DNA from: Burkholderia humptydooensis
Lineage (GTDB): Bacteria; Pseudomonadota; Gammaproteobacteria; Burkholderiales; Burkholderiaceae
NCBI RefSeq assembly: GCF_001513745.1
Contig: NZ_CP013380.1
Span: forward strand, 434,001 to 498,000
DNA: 64,000 nt
Direction: 5' to 3'
Both the position numbers and the translations under genes were made by a program. Numbering within the stretch: the first letter of the stretch is position 1; each line of letters starts with the position of its first letter. Below the pieces are notes generated by a model, which did no database searches, was not told the DNA's origin, and saw only the letters and a program-made list of their open reading frames with translations. Shown in pieces: positions 56,980 through 64,000 of this stretch.

Positions 56980-57282
56980 CTAGCGCCACGCGGCGACGCC
57001 GCCGTGCCCCGAGCACGTGCCGCGCCGATGCCGGCTGAAGCTGTACGCGCCGTCGCGGCAGCGGGCCGTCGCGCCTTCGGGGACGCGGCCCGATTTCGAA
57101 TGCGCCGGCGCGTGCACGGTCTCTCCGTCGCGGTTGTGGTACGTATCGTGGCGGCCGAGGTCGGCTTCGCCGCCGCCGGCGGGCGCGCCCGGCGAGTAGG
57201 CGAATGCGGGGGCGAGCGGCAGCGCCGCGATCGCGAGCGCGACGGCAATGCGCCGCGCCGCTCGATGCAGCGAAATGTGCAT
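56980..57282 (-). CDS. DUF3761 secreted small protein
   Basis: A 100-residue exported protein. A signal peptide (about residues 1-28, ending APAFA-Y) is followed by a Gly/Asp/His-rich linker. The conserved DUF3761 tail GATARCRDGAYSFSRHRRGT CSGHGGVA carries two cysteines. The function of the family is not established. The start at 57282 has GAGAGAG upstream. It is divergent from the GDPD-like gene with a 134-bp shared promoter region. Confidence 0.85.
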   Translation of the reverse strand: MHISLHRAARRIAVALAIAALPLAPAFAYSPGAPAGGGEADLGRHDTYHNRDGETVHAPAHSKSGRVPEGATARCRDGAYSFSRHRRGTCSGHGGVAAWR

Positions 57283-57416
57283 GGTCTCTCTCGTTTGTCG
57301 TGGTCGATGGGCCAGGCGGCCCGACGGCATCTTAACTGCGGCGAAGCGCTGAAGAAAATCCGCCGCGCATCGTCAAACCAGGAGATGGAGCGTATTTCAA
57401 CGGAGGAACGAAACAG

Positions 57417-58400
57417 ATGAATCGACTGATCGACATCATCGGACGGCGGGCGGCACTCGCGGGCGTCGCGCTCGGGCTTGCCGCCTGTGCGGGCGGCGGC
57501 CCGGTCGGCGAAGCGCCGGCGACGCTGCCGCGCATCGTCGCGCATCGCGGCGGCGCGGCCGACGCGCCGGAGAACACGCTCGACGCGATTCGCGCGGCGA
57601 TCGCCAATCGCGCGGACGCGATCTGGCTGACCGTTCAACTGAGCCGCGACGGCGTCCCGGTGCTGTACCGGCCCGCCGATCTGTCGGCGCTCACGCAGTC
57701 GAGCGGCCCGGTTGCCGGCTACACGGCCGCGCAGCTCGCGCGGATGAACGCCGGCTGGCATTTCCGCGACGCGAGCGGGCAGTATCCGTATCGCACGCGC
57801 GCCGCCGGCATCCCGACGCTGCGCGACGCGCTGCGCGCGATTCCGCCCGCGATGCCGATCGTGCTCGACATGAAGGCGGTGCCCGCCGCGCCGCAGGCGA
57901 AGGCCGTCGCGGACGTGCTGACGAGCGAGGCCGCATGGCCGCGCGTGACGATCTATTCGACCGACGCCGCTTATCAGGCCGCGTTCGCGTCGTATCCGCA
58001 CGCGCGGCTCTTCGAATCGCGCGATGCGACGCGCGGGCGGCTCGTGAACGTGCTGCTCGGCGGCGCGTGCGAACGCGCGCCCGATGCGCCTAATGCGTCC
58101 TATGCGCCCGTATGGGCCGGCTTCGAAATGCATCGGAACTTGACGGTGAGCGAGCGCTTCACGCTAGGCGAAGGCGTATCGAGCGTGACGGCGACGCTGT
58201 GGACGCCCGCGACCGTCGCGTGCTTCAGGCGGCGCGCGAACGTGCGAATCCTCGCGATCGCGGTGAACGACGCCGACGATTACCGCGCGGCCGCGTGCCT
58301 CGGGCTCGACGCGGTGCTCGCGGATTCTCCGCGCAAGATGGCGGAAGTCGAGGCGGCGCTGCGCGCGCGGCCGTTGCGGTGCGACGCGGCGGCGCGATAG
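57417..58400 (+). CDS. GDPD-like lipoprotein with altered active site
   Basis: A 327-residue lipoprotein (lipobox LAAC, Cys24) with a glycerophosphodiester phosphodiesterase fold. RIVAHRGGAADAPENTLDAI retains the first His-Arg and Glu-Asn of the family. The second motif, normally a Glu-x-Asp pair followed by His-Asp, reads IWLTVQLSRDGVPVLYRPAD. The metal-binding Glu and Asp and the second catalytic His therefore appear replaced. Classical phosphodiesterase activity is doubtful. GGAGGA precedes the ATG. Confidence 0.82.
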   Translation: MNRLIDIIGRRAALAGVALGLAACAGGGPVGEAPATLPRIVAHRGGAADAPENTLDAIRAAIANRADAIWLTVQLSRDGVPVLYRPADLSALTQSSGPVAGYTAAQLARMNAGWHFRDASGQYPYRTRAAGIPTLRDALRAIPPAMPIVLDMKAVPAAPQAKAVADVLTSEAAWPRVTIYSTDAAYQAAFASYPHARLFESRDATRGRLVNVLLGGACERAPDAPNASYAPVWAGFEMHRNLTVSERFTLGEGVSSVTATLWTPATVACFRRRANVRILAIAVNDADDYRAAACLGLDAVLADSPRKMAEVEAALRARPLRCDAAAR

Positions 58401-58524
58401 GCGGGCTGGTTGCCGAGCGATCGCGCGGTTCGTCATCATTTCACACGCGTAGTTCAACTATATCCGGGAGACGAGCCGCACGGCTCGACGCAGTGCCGGA
58501 ACGGACCTGAGAGGACCCATCGTG

Positions 58525-59802
58525 ATGAACCGCCCGCGCGCTTCGCGCGTCTTCTACGGCTGGTATGTGGTCGCCGCCGCCTTCGCCGTGACGTTCGTCG
58601 GCTTCGGCAGCGCATACACGTTCAGCGCGTTCGTCGAGCCTTTGCAGCGCGAATTCGCCGCTTCGCGCGGTGCGATCGCGCTCGTATTCTCGCTCGCCGG
58701 TTTTCTGTATTTCGGCTTCGGCGTCGTGAGCGGTCCGCTCGCGGATCGCTTCGGCTCGCGGCGGCTCGCGGTCGCCGGCATGCTGCTGACCGCGGCGGGG
58801 CTCGCCGCCGCAGGCGCCGCGCGCACGCTGCTTCAGGTCTACGTCGCGTATGGGCTCGGCGTCGGCTTCGGCGTCGGCTGCGCGTACGTGCCCGCCGTCG
58901 GCGCCGTGCAGCGCTGGTTCGTGCGCCGGCGCGGCTTCGCTTCGGGGCTCGCGGTGGCGGGAATCGGCGTCGGCACGCTCGCGATGCCGCCGCTCGCGTC
59001 CGCGCTGATCGCGCACGTCGGCTGGCGCGGCGCGTATTTCGCGCTCGCGGCGCTCGCGGCCGCATTCGGCGCGGGAATGTCGCTGCTGATCGAGAGCGAT
59101 CCGCGCGGGCGCGGACTGCGGCCCGACGGCGATCCCGTTTCCGATGCGGCCGCGCCGGCGGCCGGGGTGACGGCTGCGCGCGCGGTGCGGGCGTCGATGC
59201 CGGCCGGTGCGACGGTCGGAGAAGCGATCCGGTCGCGCGCGTTCGCGAGCCTTTATGCGGCGTGCCTCGTCTGCTCGTTCGGCGTGTTCGTGCCGTTCGT
59301 GCATCTCGTTCCGTACGCGGTCGATCACGGCGTGAAGCCCGCGGCGGCCGTGCTGTTGCTCGGCGCGATCGGCGTCGGCAGCACGGCGGGCCGGTTCTTC
59401 CTCGGCGGCCTGGCCGACCGGCTCGGCCGCCGCGCGTCGCTGCTCGCGATGTTCGCCGGCATGGCGATCGCGCTCGTCGGGTGGGCGGGCGCGCGGGATT
59501 TCGCGGCGCTCGCCGCGTTCGCGCTCGTGTTCGGCGTGTTCTACGGCGGCTGGGTCGCGGTGCTGCCCGCCGTCGTGATGGACAGCTTCGGCGGGCGCAA
59601 CGTGAGCGGGATCATCGGCGTGCTCTACACGAGCGTCGCGTTCGGCACGCTGATCGGTCCCGCCGCCGCGGGTTTCGTCTACGACGCGGGCGGCGGCTAC
59701 CTGGTGCCGATTCTCGCGAGCGCCGCGGCGAATGCGATCGCGTTCGCGATCGTCACGGTCACGGGGCGCACGCCGGCGCTCGTTCGCGCGCCGGGCGAAT
59801 AG
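58525..59802 (+). CDS. MFS transporter
   Basis: A 425-residue 12-helix major facilitator. The start RVFYGWYVVAAAFAVTFVGFG and the pattern around LADRFGSRRLA (motif A) place it near the oxalate/formate antiporter or monocarboxylate porter group. GGLADRLGRRASLLA repeats motif A in the second half. A GTG at 58522 directly precedes the ATG; GAGAGG at 58509-58514 suits either start. Substrate unknown. No regulator gene is adjacent. Confidence 0.88.
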   Translation: MNRPRASRVFYGWYVVAAAFAVTFVGFGSAYTFSAFVEPLQREFAASRGAIALVFSLAGFLYFGFGVVSGPLADRFGSRRLAVAGMLLTAAGLAAAGAARTLLQVYVAYGLGVGFGVGCAYVPAVGAVQRWFVRRRGFASGLAVAGIGVGTLAMPPLASALIAHVGWRGAYFALAALAAAFGAGMSLLIESDPRGRGLRPDGDPVSDAAAPAAGVTAARAVRASMPAGATVGEAIRSRAFASLYAACLVCSFGVFVPFVHLVPYAVDHGVKPAAAVLLLGAIGVGSTAGRFFLGGLADRLGRRASLLAMFAGMAIALVGWAGARDFAALAAFALVFGVFYGGWVAVLPAVVMDSFGGRNVSGIIGVLYTSVAFGTLIGPAAAGFVYDAGGGYLVPILASAAANAIAFAIVTVTGRTPALVRAPGE

Positions 59803-60160
59803 GCGGGCCGCGCGACCGCGCCGAACAGGCCGCGCGCCGCGCCGCACGTTCGTCGATCCGGCAAGTGGTTCCATTGAAAATCGCGAATTGGTTCTTAGTC
59901 GCGAACCGTTTGATGCTTACACTGCTTCGCTTCGAAGGCGGCCGGTCACGATGCCGACGACAGGCGCGCCGCCATGCGCGGCGCATGGCGAACGCAGTCT
60001 CGCAGATCTCGCGTGGCGCGCTTGTCCGGATGGCCGCAGGCATGACGTCCGGCTGACGCGCGCCGCCCGTCGCGCCGTGCACGGTTCGATAACAACAAAG
60101 CCCCCGCGCCGCCTTCACGCGATGCCCGGTCACACCGGAACCGTTTTTTTGGAGGGAGAC
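59803..60160. other. Intergenic region upstream of the GabP-like permease
   Basis: About 360 bp with no gene seen. Near 59880-59915 the sequence TCGCGAATTGGTT is followed by TCGCGAACCGTTT, an imperfect direct repeat that could be a regulator site for the downstream permease. The rest shows nothing distinctive. Confidence 0.45.
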
Positions 60161-61564
60161 ATGAAAGAAAGTCAGACAGGCCTCGGAACCGGCCTGAAGC
60201 AGCGTCACGTCACGATGCTGTCGATCGCGGGCGTGATCGGCGCCGGGTTGTTCGTCGGTTCGGGGCATGCGATCGCGGAGGCCGGGCCGGCCGCGCTGAT
60301 CGCGTACGCGATCGCGGGGCTGCTCGTCGTGCTCGTGATGCGGATGCTCGGCGAGATGGCGGTGGCGCAGCCGGACAGCGGTTCGTTCTCGACCTATGCC
60401 GATCGCGCGATCGGCCATTGGGCGGGCTTCACGATCGGCTGGCTCTACTGGTGGTTCTGGGTGCTCGTGATCCCGATCGAGGCGACGGCCGCCGCGACGA
60501 TCCTCAATGCGTGGTTTCCCGGCGTCGCGACGTGGATCTTCGCGCTCGGCATCACGTCGGTGCTCACGGTCACGAATCTTTTCTCGGTCAAGAATTACGG
60601 CGAATTCGAATTCTGGTTCGCGCTCATCAAGGTGGTCGCGATCGTCGTGTTCCTCGCGATCGGCGGCGCGGCGATCGCCGGCCTGCTGCCGGGCTCGAAC
60701 GTGTCGGGCGCGGCGCGCCTCGTGAACGCGGGCGGCTTCATGCCGAACGGTGTCGGCGCGGTGCTCGCCGCGATGCTGACGACGATGTTCTCGTTCCTCG
60801 GCACCGAGATCGTCACGATCGCCGCGGCCGAATCCGAGCACCCGGAGCGCCAGATCGTCCGCGCGACGAACTCGGTGATCTGGCGGATCTCGCTGTTCTA
60901 TCTCGGCTCGATCTTCGTCGTCGCGGCGATCGTGCCGTGGAACGACGCGCTCCTGCCCACGCACGGCTCGTATCAGCGCGCGATGGAGCTGATCGGCGTG
61001 CCGCACGCGAAGGCGATCATCGACGTGATCGTGCTGGTGTCGGTCGCGAGCTGCCTGAATTCGGCGCTCTATACGGCGTCGCGGATGATCTTCTCGCTGT
61101 CGACGCGCGGCGACGCGCCCGCGCGCTTGCGCCGTACCGACGCAAGCGGCACGCCGCGCGCGGCCGTGCTCGCGTCGACCGCGTTCGGCTTCATCACGGT
61201 GATCGCGAATTATGTGATGCCCGAACAGGTATTCGGCTTCCTGCTCGCGACATCGGGCGCGATCGCGCTGCTCGTCTATCTCGTGATCGCGATCTCGCAA
61301 CTGCGGATGCGCTCGACGCTCGATGCGACGGGCGAGCGCCTGCCGCTGCGGATGTGGTGCTTCCCGTGGCTCACGTGGGCGGTGATCCTGTTCATCTGCG
61401 GCGTGCTCGTCGTGATGCTGCTGCGCGAGGATCACCGGATGGAGGTCGGCGCGACCGCGGTGCTCGCGCTCGCCGTCGTCGCCGCGTCGCGGATGAACCG
61501 GCGCGCGCGCGGCGGCGACGAGCCAACGCCCGCCGCCTCGCAGGTGTCCGCGAATCTGCGGTGA
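60161..61564 (+). CDS. GabP/AnsP-like amino-acid permease
   Basis: A 467-residue amino-acid permease of the AAT subfamily. LSIAGVIGAGLFVGSG is the helix-1 signature, and FSFLGTEIVTIAAAESEHPE the helix-6 to loop region. SVASCLNSALYTASRM follows, with twelve helices in total. It resembles E. coli GabP and related GABA/asparagine carriers; the actual substrate is unproven. A strong GGAGGGAG lies 5 nt before the ATG at 60161. Confidence 0.9.
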   Translation: MKESQTGLGTGLKQRHVTMLSIAGVIGAGLFVGSGHAIAEAGPAALIAYAIAGLLVVLVMRMLGEMAVAQPDSGSFSTYADRAIGHWAGFTIGWLYWWFWVLVIPIEATAAATILNAWFPGVATWIFALGITSVLTVTNLFSVKNYGEFEFWFALIKVVAIVVFLAIGGAAIAGLLPGSNVSGAARLVNAGGFMPNGVGAVLAAMLTTMFSFLGTEIVTIAAAESEHPERQIVRATNSVIWRISLFYLGSIFVVAAIVPWNDALLPTHGSYQRAMELIGVPHAKAIIDVIVLVSVASCLNSALYTASRMIFSLSTRGDAPARLRRTDASGTPRAAVLASTAFGFITVIANYVMPEQVFGFLLATSGAIALLVYLVIAISQLRMRSTLDATGERLPLRMWCFPWLTWAVILFICGVLVVMLLREDHRMEVGATAVLALAVVAASRMNRRARGGDEPTPAASQVSANLR

Positions 61565-61650
61565 CGCAACGCCGGCACGCGGGCGCTTCGGCCCGAAGGA
61601 CGGCATCGAGCGGTGTGCGGCGATACCGGCGGCGGTCCGCCGAATGCGCG

Positions 61651-62484
61651 TCACGCGTCGAGCAGAATCCGCTTGTCCGCGTGCTCGTAGCGATACATCG
61701 CCATCGATGCTTGTGGCGCGTCGCGCACCGCGGCGGCGAGCTGTACGGGCGCCATGCCCGCGTAGCGCCGGAAGTCGCGCGTCATTTGCGCGTGGTCGTA
61801 ATAGCCGCAGTCGATCGCCATGCCGCTCAGCGCGGGCAGCGAGAAATCGGCGGCGATCAGGCGCGACAGCGTGCGCGCGTAGCGCAGCAGCGAGCGCATG
61901 TCGCGTTGCGACGCGCCGAACGTGTCGACGAACAGGCGCTCGAGCTGGCGCGGGCCGCGGCCGAGCTGCGCGGCGAGCGCGTCGCGCGGCGCGTCCACGC
62001 ATGCCGGCGGCAGCCGGATGCCGCCGCCGTCGCGTTCTTCGGCAACATGCGCCTGCATCGTCAGCCAGTCTTCCAGCGCCGCGACCGCACGGTCGAGCGT
62101 CGGCGCGCGGCGCACGCCGTCGACGAGCGCGCGCACCGCCGCGCGGGCAAACACGGCTTCGAGCGGCGATCCGTCGTCGTATGCGGCGGTCGCGCCGCGC
62201 GGCATCACGCGCCGGATCTGCCCCGGCCGGAACACGACGCTCACGTAAGTCGTTCCCGGCAGCAGCGTTGCCCAGACCGCGCTGCGCTGCGGGCGGCACA
62301 TCAGCGTCTCCGTATGCGCGACGCCGCCCGGATGCACGCTCGCGCCGCTCGCGAACACCGTGATCGACGCGCTCGGCGTGGCTGGATACAGCATCGGGCC
62401 CGCGCGCGCGACTTCCACGAAATAGCAGTTCACGATGTCGCGCAGGCGTGGGTGAGGTGCGTGGAGTCGTCGATAGGCGGGCAT
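61651..62484 (-). CDS. AraC-family transcriptional regulator
   Basis: A 277-residue AraC/XylS regulator. The N-terminal part is a DUF6597-like sensor region. The C terminus holds two helix-turn-helices (GPRQLERLFVDTFGASQRDM and LSGMAIDCGYYDHAQMTRDF). It starts only 13 nt after the nuoB stop codon on the same strand, so the two may be co-transcribed. Target genes are unknown. Confidence 0.9.
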   Translation of the reverse strand: MPAYRRLHAPHPRLRDIVNCYFVEVARAGPMLYPATPSASITVFASGASVHPGGVAHTETLMCRPQRSAVWATLLPGTTYVSVVFRPGQIRRVMPRGATAAYDDGSPLEAVFARAAVRALVDGVRRAPTLDRAVAALEDWLTMQAHVAEERDGGGIRLPPACVDAPRDALAAQLGRGPRQLERLFVDTFGASQRDMRSLLRYARTLSRLIAADFSLPALSGMAIDCGYYDHAQMTRDFRRYAGMAPVQLAAAVRDAPQASMAMYRYEHADKRILLDA

Positions 62485-62497
62485 GGATCGTCGTCGG

Positions 62498-63001
62498 TCA
62501 GGATCGCGCGAACAGTTTAGGCCGGCTGTGCGTGCTGCGCTCGGCGACTTTGCGCTGCAGTTGCATCAGCCCGTAGACGAGCGCCTCGGCGGTCGGCGGA
62601 CAGCCGGGCACGTAGATGTCGACGGGCACGATGCGGTCGCAGCCGCGCACGACCGAATAGCTGTAGTGGTAATAGCCGCCGCCGTTCGCGCACGAGCCCA
62701 TCGACACGACGTAGCGCGGCTCGGCCATCTGGTCGTAGACGCGGCGCATCGCGGGCGCCATCTTGTTGGTCAGCGTGCCGGCGACGATCATCAGGTCGCA
62801 CTGGCGCGGCGACGCGCGCGGGATCATCCCGAAGCGGTCCATGTCGTAGCGCGCGCCCGCCGCGTGCATCATCTCGACCGCGCAGCATGCGAGGCCGAAC
62901 GTCATGTACCAGAGACTGTTCTTCTGCGCGGCGGCCATCGCGGCGTCGAGCGTCGTGACGATGAAGCCGTCTTTTTCGAGAGTGAAGGGATGGTTCGCCA
63001 T
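62498..63001 (-). CDS. nuoB: Stand-alone NuoB, complex I 20-kDa subunit paralogue
   Basis: A 167-residue NuoB. Four cysteine ligands of cluster N2 are present ([38 protein letters not shown]). [21 protein letters not shown] is typical of the family. No other nuo gene lies nearby; complex I is normally encoded by one large operon, so this is an extra copy. Its partner may be the main complex I or another hydrogenase-like assembly. It is followed by an araC gene. Confidence 0.93.
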   Translation of the reverse strand: MANHPFTLEKDGFIVTTLDAAMAAAQKNSLWYMTFGLACCAVEMMHAAGARYDMDRFGMIPRASPRQCDLMIVAGTLTNKMAPAMRRVYDQMAEPRYVVSMGSCANGGGYYHYSYSVVRGCDRIVPVDIYVPGCPPTAEALVYGLMQLQRKVAERSTHSRPKLFARS

Positions 63002-63228
63002 GCCGAGTGGAGTCGAAGAGCCGGTGTCGAACGCAGACTCTATACGCGCTTGCGTCGGGTGGCTTGTACGAATGCGACGCGCGGCGGCGGCGGGCCAGCG
63101 GGCATGATATGCCCGGGCGGCGGTTGAAATGCGGCGAAGAGGACGAACGGCTCGGGAGGAACGGCCCGGCGGGCGCGGGCGGCGGGCGATTGCATCCGCT
63201 GCCCGCGCCGCCGGGCGCTGCGGCTCAG

Positions 63229-63256
63229 ACGTTGATCACACGTTTAAACGTTGATC
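63229..63256. repeat. Direct repeat ACGTTGATC at element boundary
   Basis: ACGTTGATC occurs at 63229-63237 and 63248-63256, 19 bp apart, flanking CACACGTTTAA. It marks the point where GC content drops. A possible core or accessory site of a recombinase. Confidence 0.5.
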
Positions 63257-63329
63257 CGTCGGCAAAGGCCCATAAACGCTAGGTTTCACGGGGAAAGCGC
63301 GTCACGGCCTTCGCGGGAATCGCTGGAAG

Positions 63330-63357
63330 TACCCCCAGTTGTACCCCCAAGGGGGTA
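63330..63357. repeat. TACCCCC motifs with inverted repeat
   Basis: TACCCCC occurs at 63330-63336 and again at 63342-63348. The second copy forms a 7-bp inverted repeat with GGGGGTA (63351-63357). Clusters of such motifs beside island ends could be arm sites for a tyrosine integrase (inference). Confidence 0.45.
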
Positions 63358-63513
63358 TCGGGATCATAGACCAGTCCTGATGACGATGCCAACACTGTTC
63401 CAGCCAAATCAAAACGGTTATGGCGCAGACCGCATTGTTGGCTGACGTCCGGGATGGCACGCGATGAGATGCAGGGGAACGGGCCGCTGTGGCCCATACC
63501 TTGGAGATATCTC

Positions 63514-64000
63514 ATGGCAGACCGTCACACCCACCACAACCCGCAGGGGCAAGATGCCTTGTTCGCCACGCCGGCCTCGCTCATGCTCGATGCCCGCCTC
63601 ACGCCGCTGGAGCGCAATGGCTGGCAGGTTTTGCGTATGCTGCGCTCTGCAGAGGGTATTAGCCCGCTGGCGAACTTAGGGCAGTTGCGTCGCTACCTCA
63701 CCTCTACCCCGCTGGGGCAGCGGGCCGGGTACGAGACGGCCCGGCGTGTCCTCATCGTGCTTCGGCTTACGGGATGGATCAGCCTCGTAGGCCAGCACCG
63801 CGATCCTCTGACCGGCCATGTTCTCAGCGAGTTGTATCAGGTTCACGAAAGCGCCCTGGACTTCCAGCAGGCATGCACGCTTGACGGCAGTCTCGCGCAG
63901 CTTCTGCAAGCCTCCATCGGCCACGAAAACAATCAGGTGGATCGTGTCGCCCTGCACATCCAGGCAACGCTTGCGCAGGCACCCAAGGCGGCTCCTGCTG
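63514..64000 (+). CDS. STY4528-family mobile-element protein (3' end outside window)
   Basis: An open frame from ATG 63514 runs off the right edge (162 codons). It begins MADRHTHHNPQGQDALFA and continues with SLMLDARLTPLERNGWQV, TPLGQRAGYETARRVL and LRLTGWISLVGQHRD. This matches my recollection of the STY4528 family of putative replication or regulatory proteins in SPI-7-type integrative and conjugative elements. GGAG lies 7 nt upstream. Codon use is less biased to G/C at third positions than in the chromosomal genes to the left. The helical segment with ARRVLIVLRLTGWISLVG looks like a winged-helix fold. Confidence 0.75.
   Translation, partial: MADRHTHHNPQGQDALFATPASLMLDARLTPLERNGWQVLRMLRSAEGISPLANLGQLRRYLTSTPLGQRAGYETARRVLIVLRLTGWISLVGQHRDPLTGHVLSELYQVHESALDFQQACTLDGSLAQLLQASIGHENNQVDRVALHIQATLAQAPKAAPA

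Larger units (their letters stand above)
63002..63513. other. Junction between chromosome and probable integrative element
   Basis: About 510 bp without a clear gene. The first 230 bp are GC-rich like the rest of the chromosome and include the nuoB upstream region. From about 63229 composition shifts towards lower GC. Two direct repeats (63229-63256), repeated TACCCCC motifs and an inverted repeat (63330-63357) follow. An attachment-site end is likely to lie near 63230-63360. No tRNA gene was identified. Confidence 0.5.

Overview
This window is high-GC DNA with very strong G/C bias at third codon positions. Gene content and gene order fit a chromosome of the Burkholderia pseudomallei group (B. 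thailandensis, B. pseudomallei or a relative). The species cannot be fixed from the sequence alone. No rRNA, tRNA, CRISPR array or IS transposase was seen.

Region 1 (1-23.6 kb) is a complete antibacterial-type type VI secretion system of the Burkholderia T6SS-1 layout. It has the 5' end of a vgrG (cut by the window edge), a truncated nitrilase relic, and tssL-tssK-tssJ on the minus strand. Divergent from these runs tagM-like lipoprotein-tssB-tssC-hcp-tssE-tssF-tssG-tssH(clpV)-tssA on the plus strand. Converging on that operon are an OmpA-like protein, tagF, tssM and an M15 peptidase (TagX-like) on the minus strand. An Ala/Lys-rich membrane protein lies divergent to the peptidase. Sheath, tube, baseplate, membrane complex, recycling ATPase, wall-remodelling and post-translational control genes are all present.

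Region 2 (23.8-30.4 kb) is a second antagonism locus directly beside the T6SS: a full type I secretion system (TolC, C39-peptidase ABC transporter, HlyD adaptor) with two tiny paralogous genes. Their products have near-identical 14-residue double-glycine leaders and glycine-rich, acidic, cysteine-free cores. The layout resembles glycine-zipper, contact-dependent bacteriocins of the Caulobacter Cdz type. No immunity gene is obvious. This is the most interesting part of the window.

Region 3 (30.9-47 kb) holds a lipoprotein M1 aminopeptidase, a LEA-like lipoprotein, an acyltransferase, two methyltransferases, a DUF1415 protein, a TetR/MFS pair with a clear double operator, a nitroreductase, a YegD-like Hsp70, a cold-shock protein with a readable promoter and leader, an amino-acid permease and a LigB-type dioxygenase.

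Region 4 (46.6-63 kb) is mostly housekeeping. A minus-strand cluster hemA-prfA-prmC-grxD-ubiX is followed by a small membrane protein, an M24 aminopeptidase P, an isochorismatase-like hydrolase with a HAD hydrolase, ettA, a DUF3761 protein, a GDPD-like lipoprotein with altered active-site motifs, an MFS carrier, a GabP-like permease, an AraC regulator and a stand-alone nuoB.

Region 5 (about 63.23 kb to the end) changes character. A non-coding stretch with direct and inverted repeats leads into the first gene of what looks like an integrative element, a STY4528-family protein cut by the window edge.
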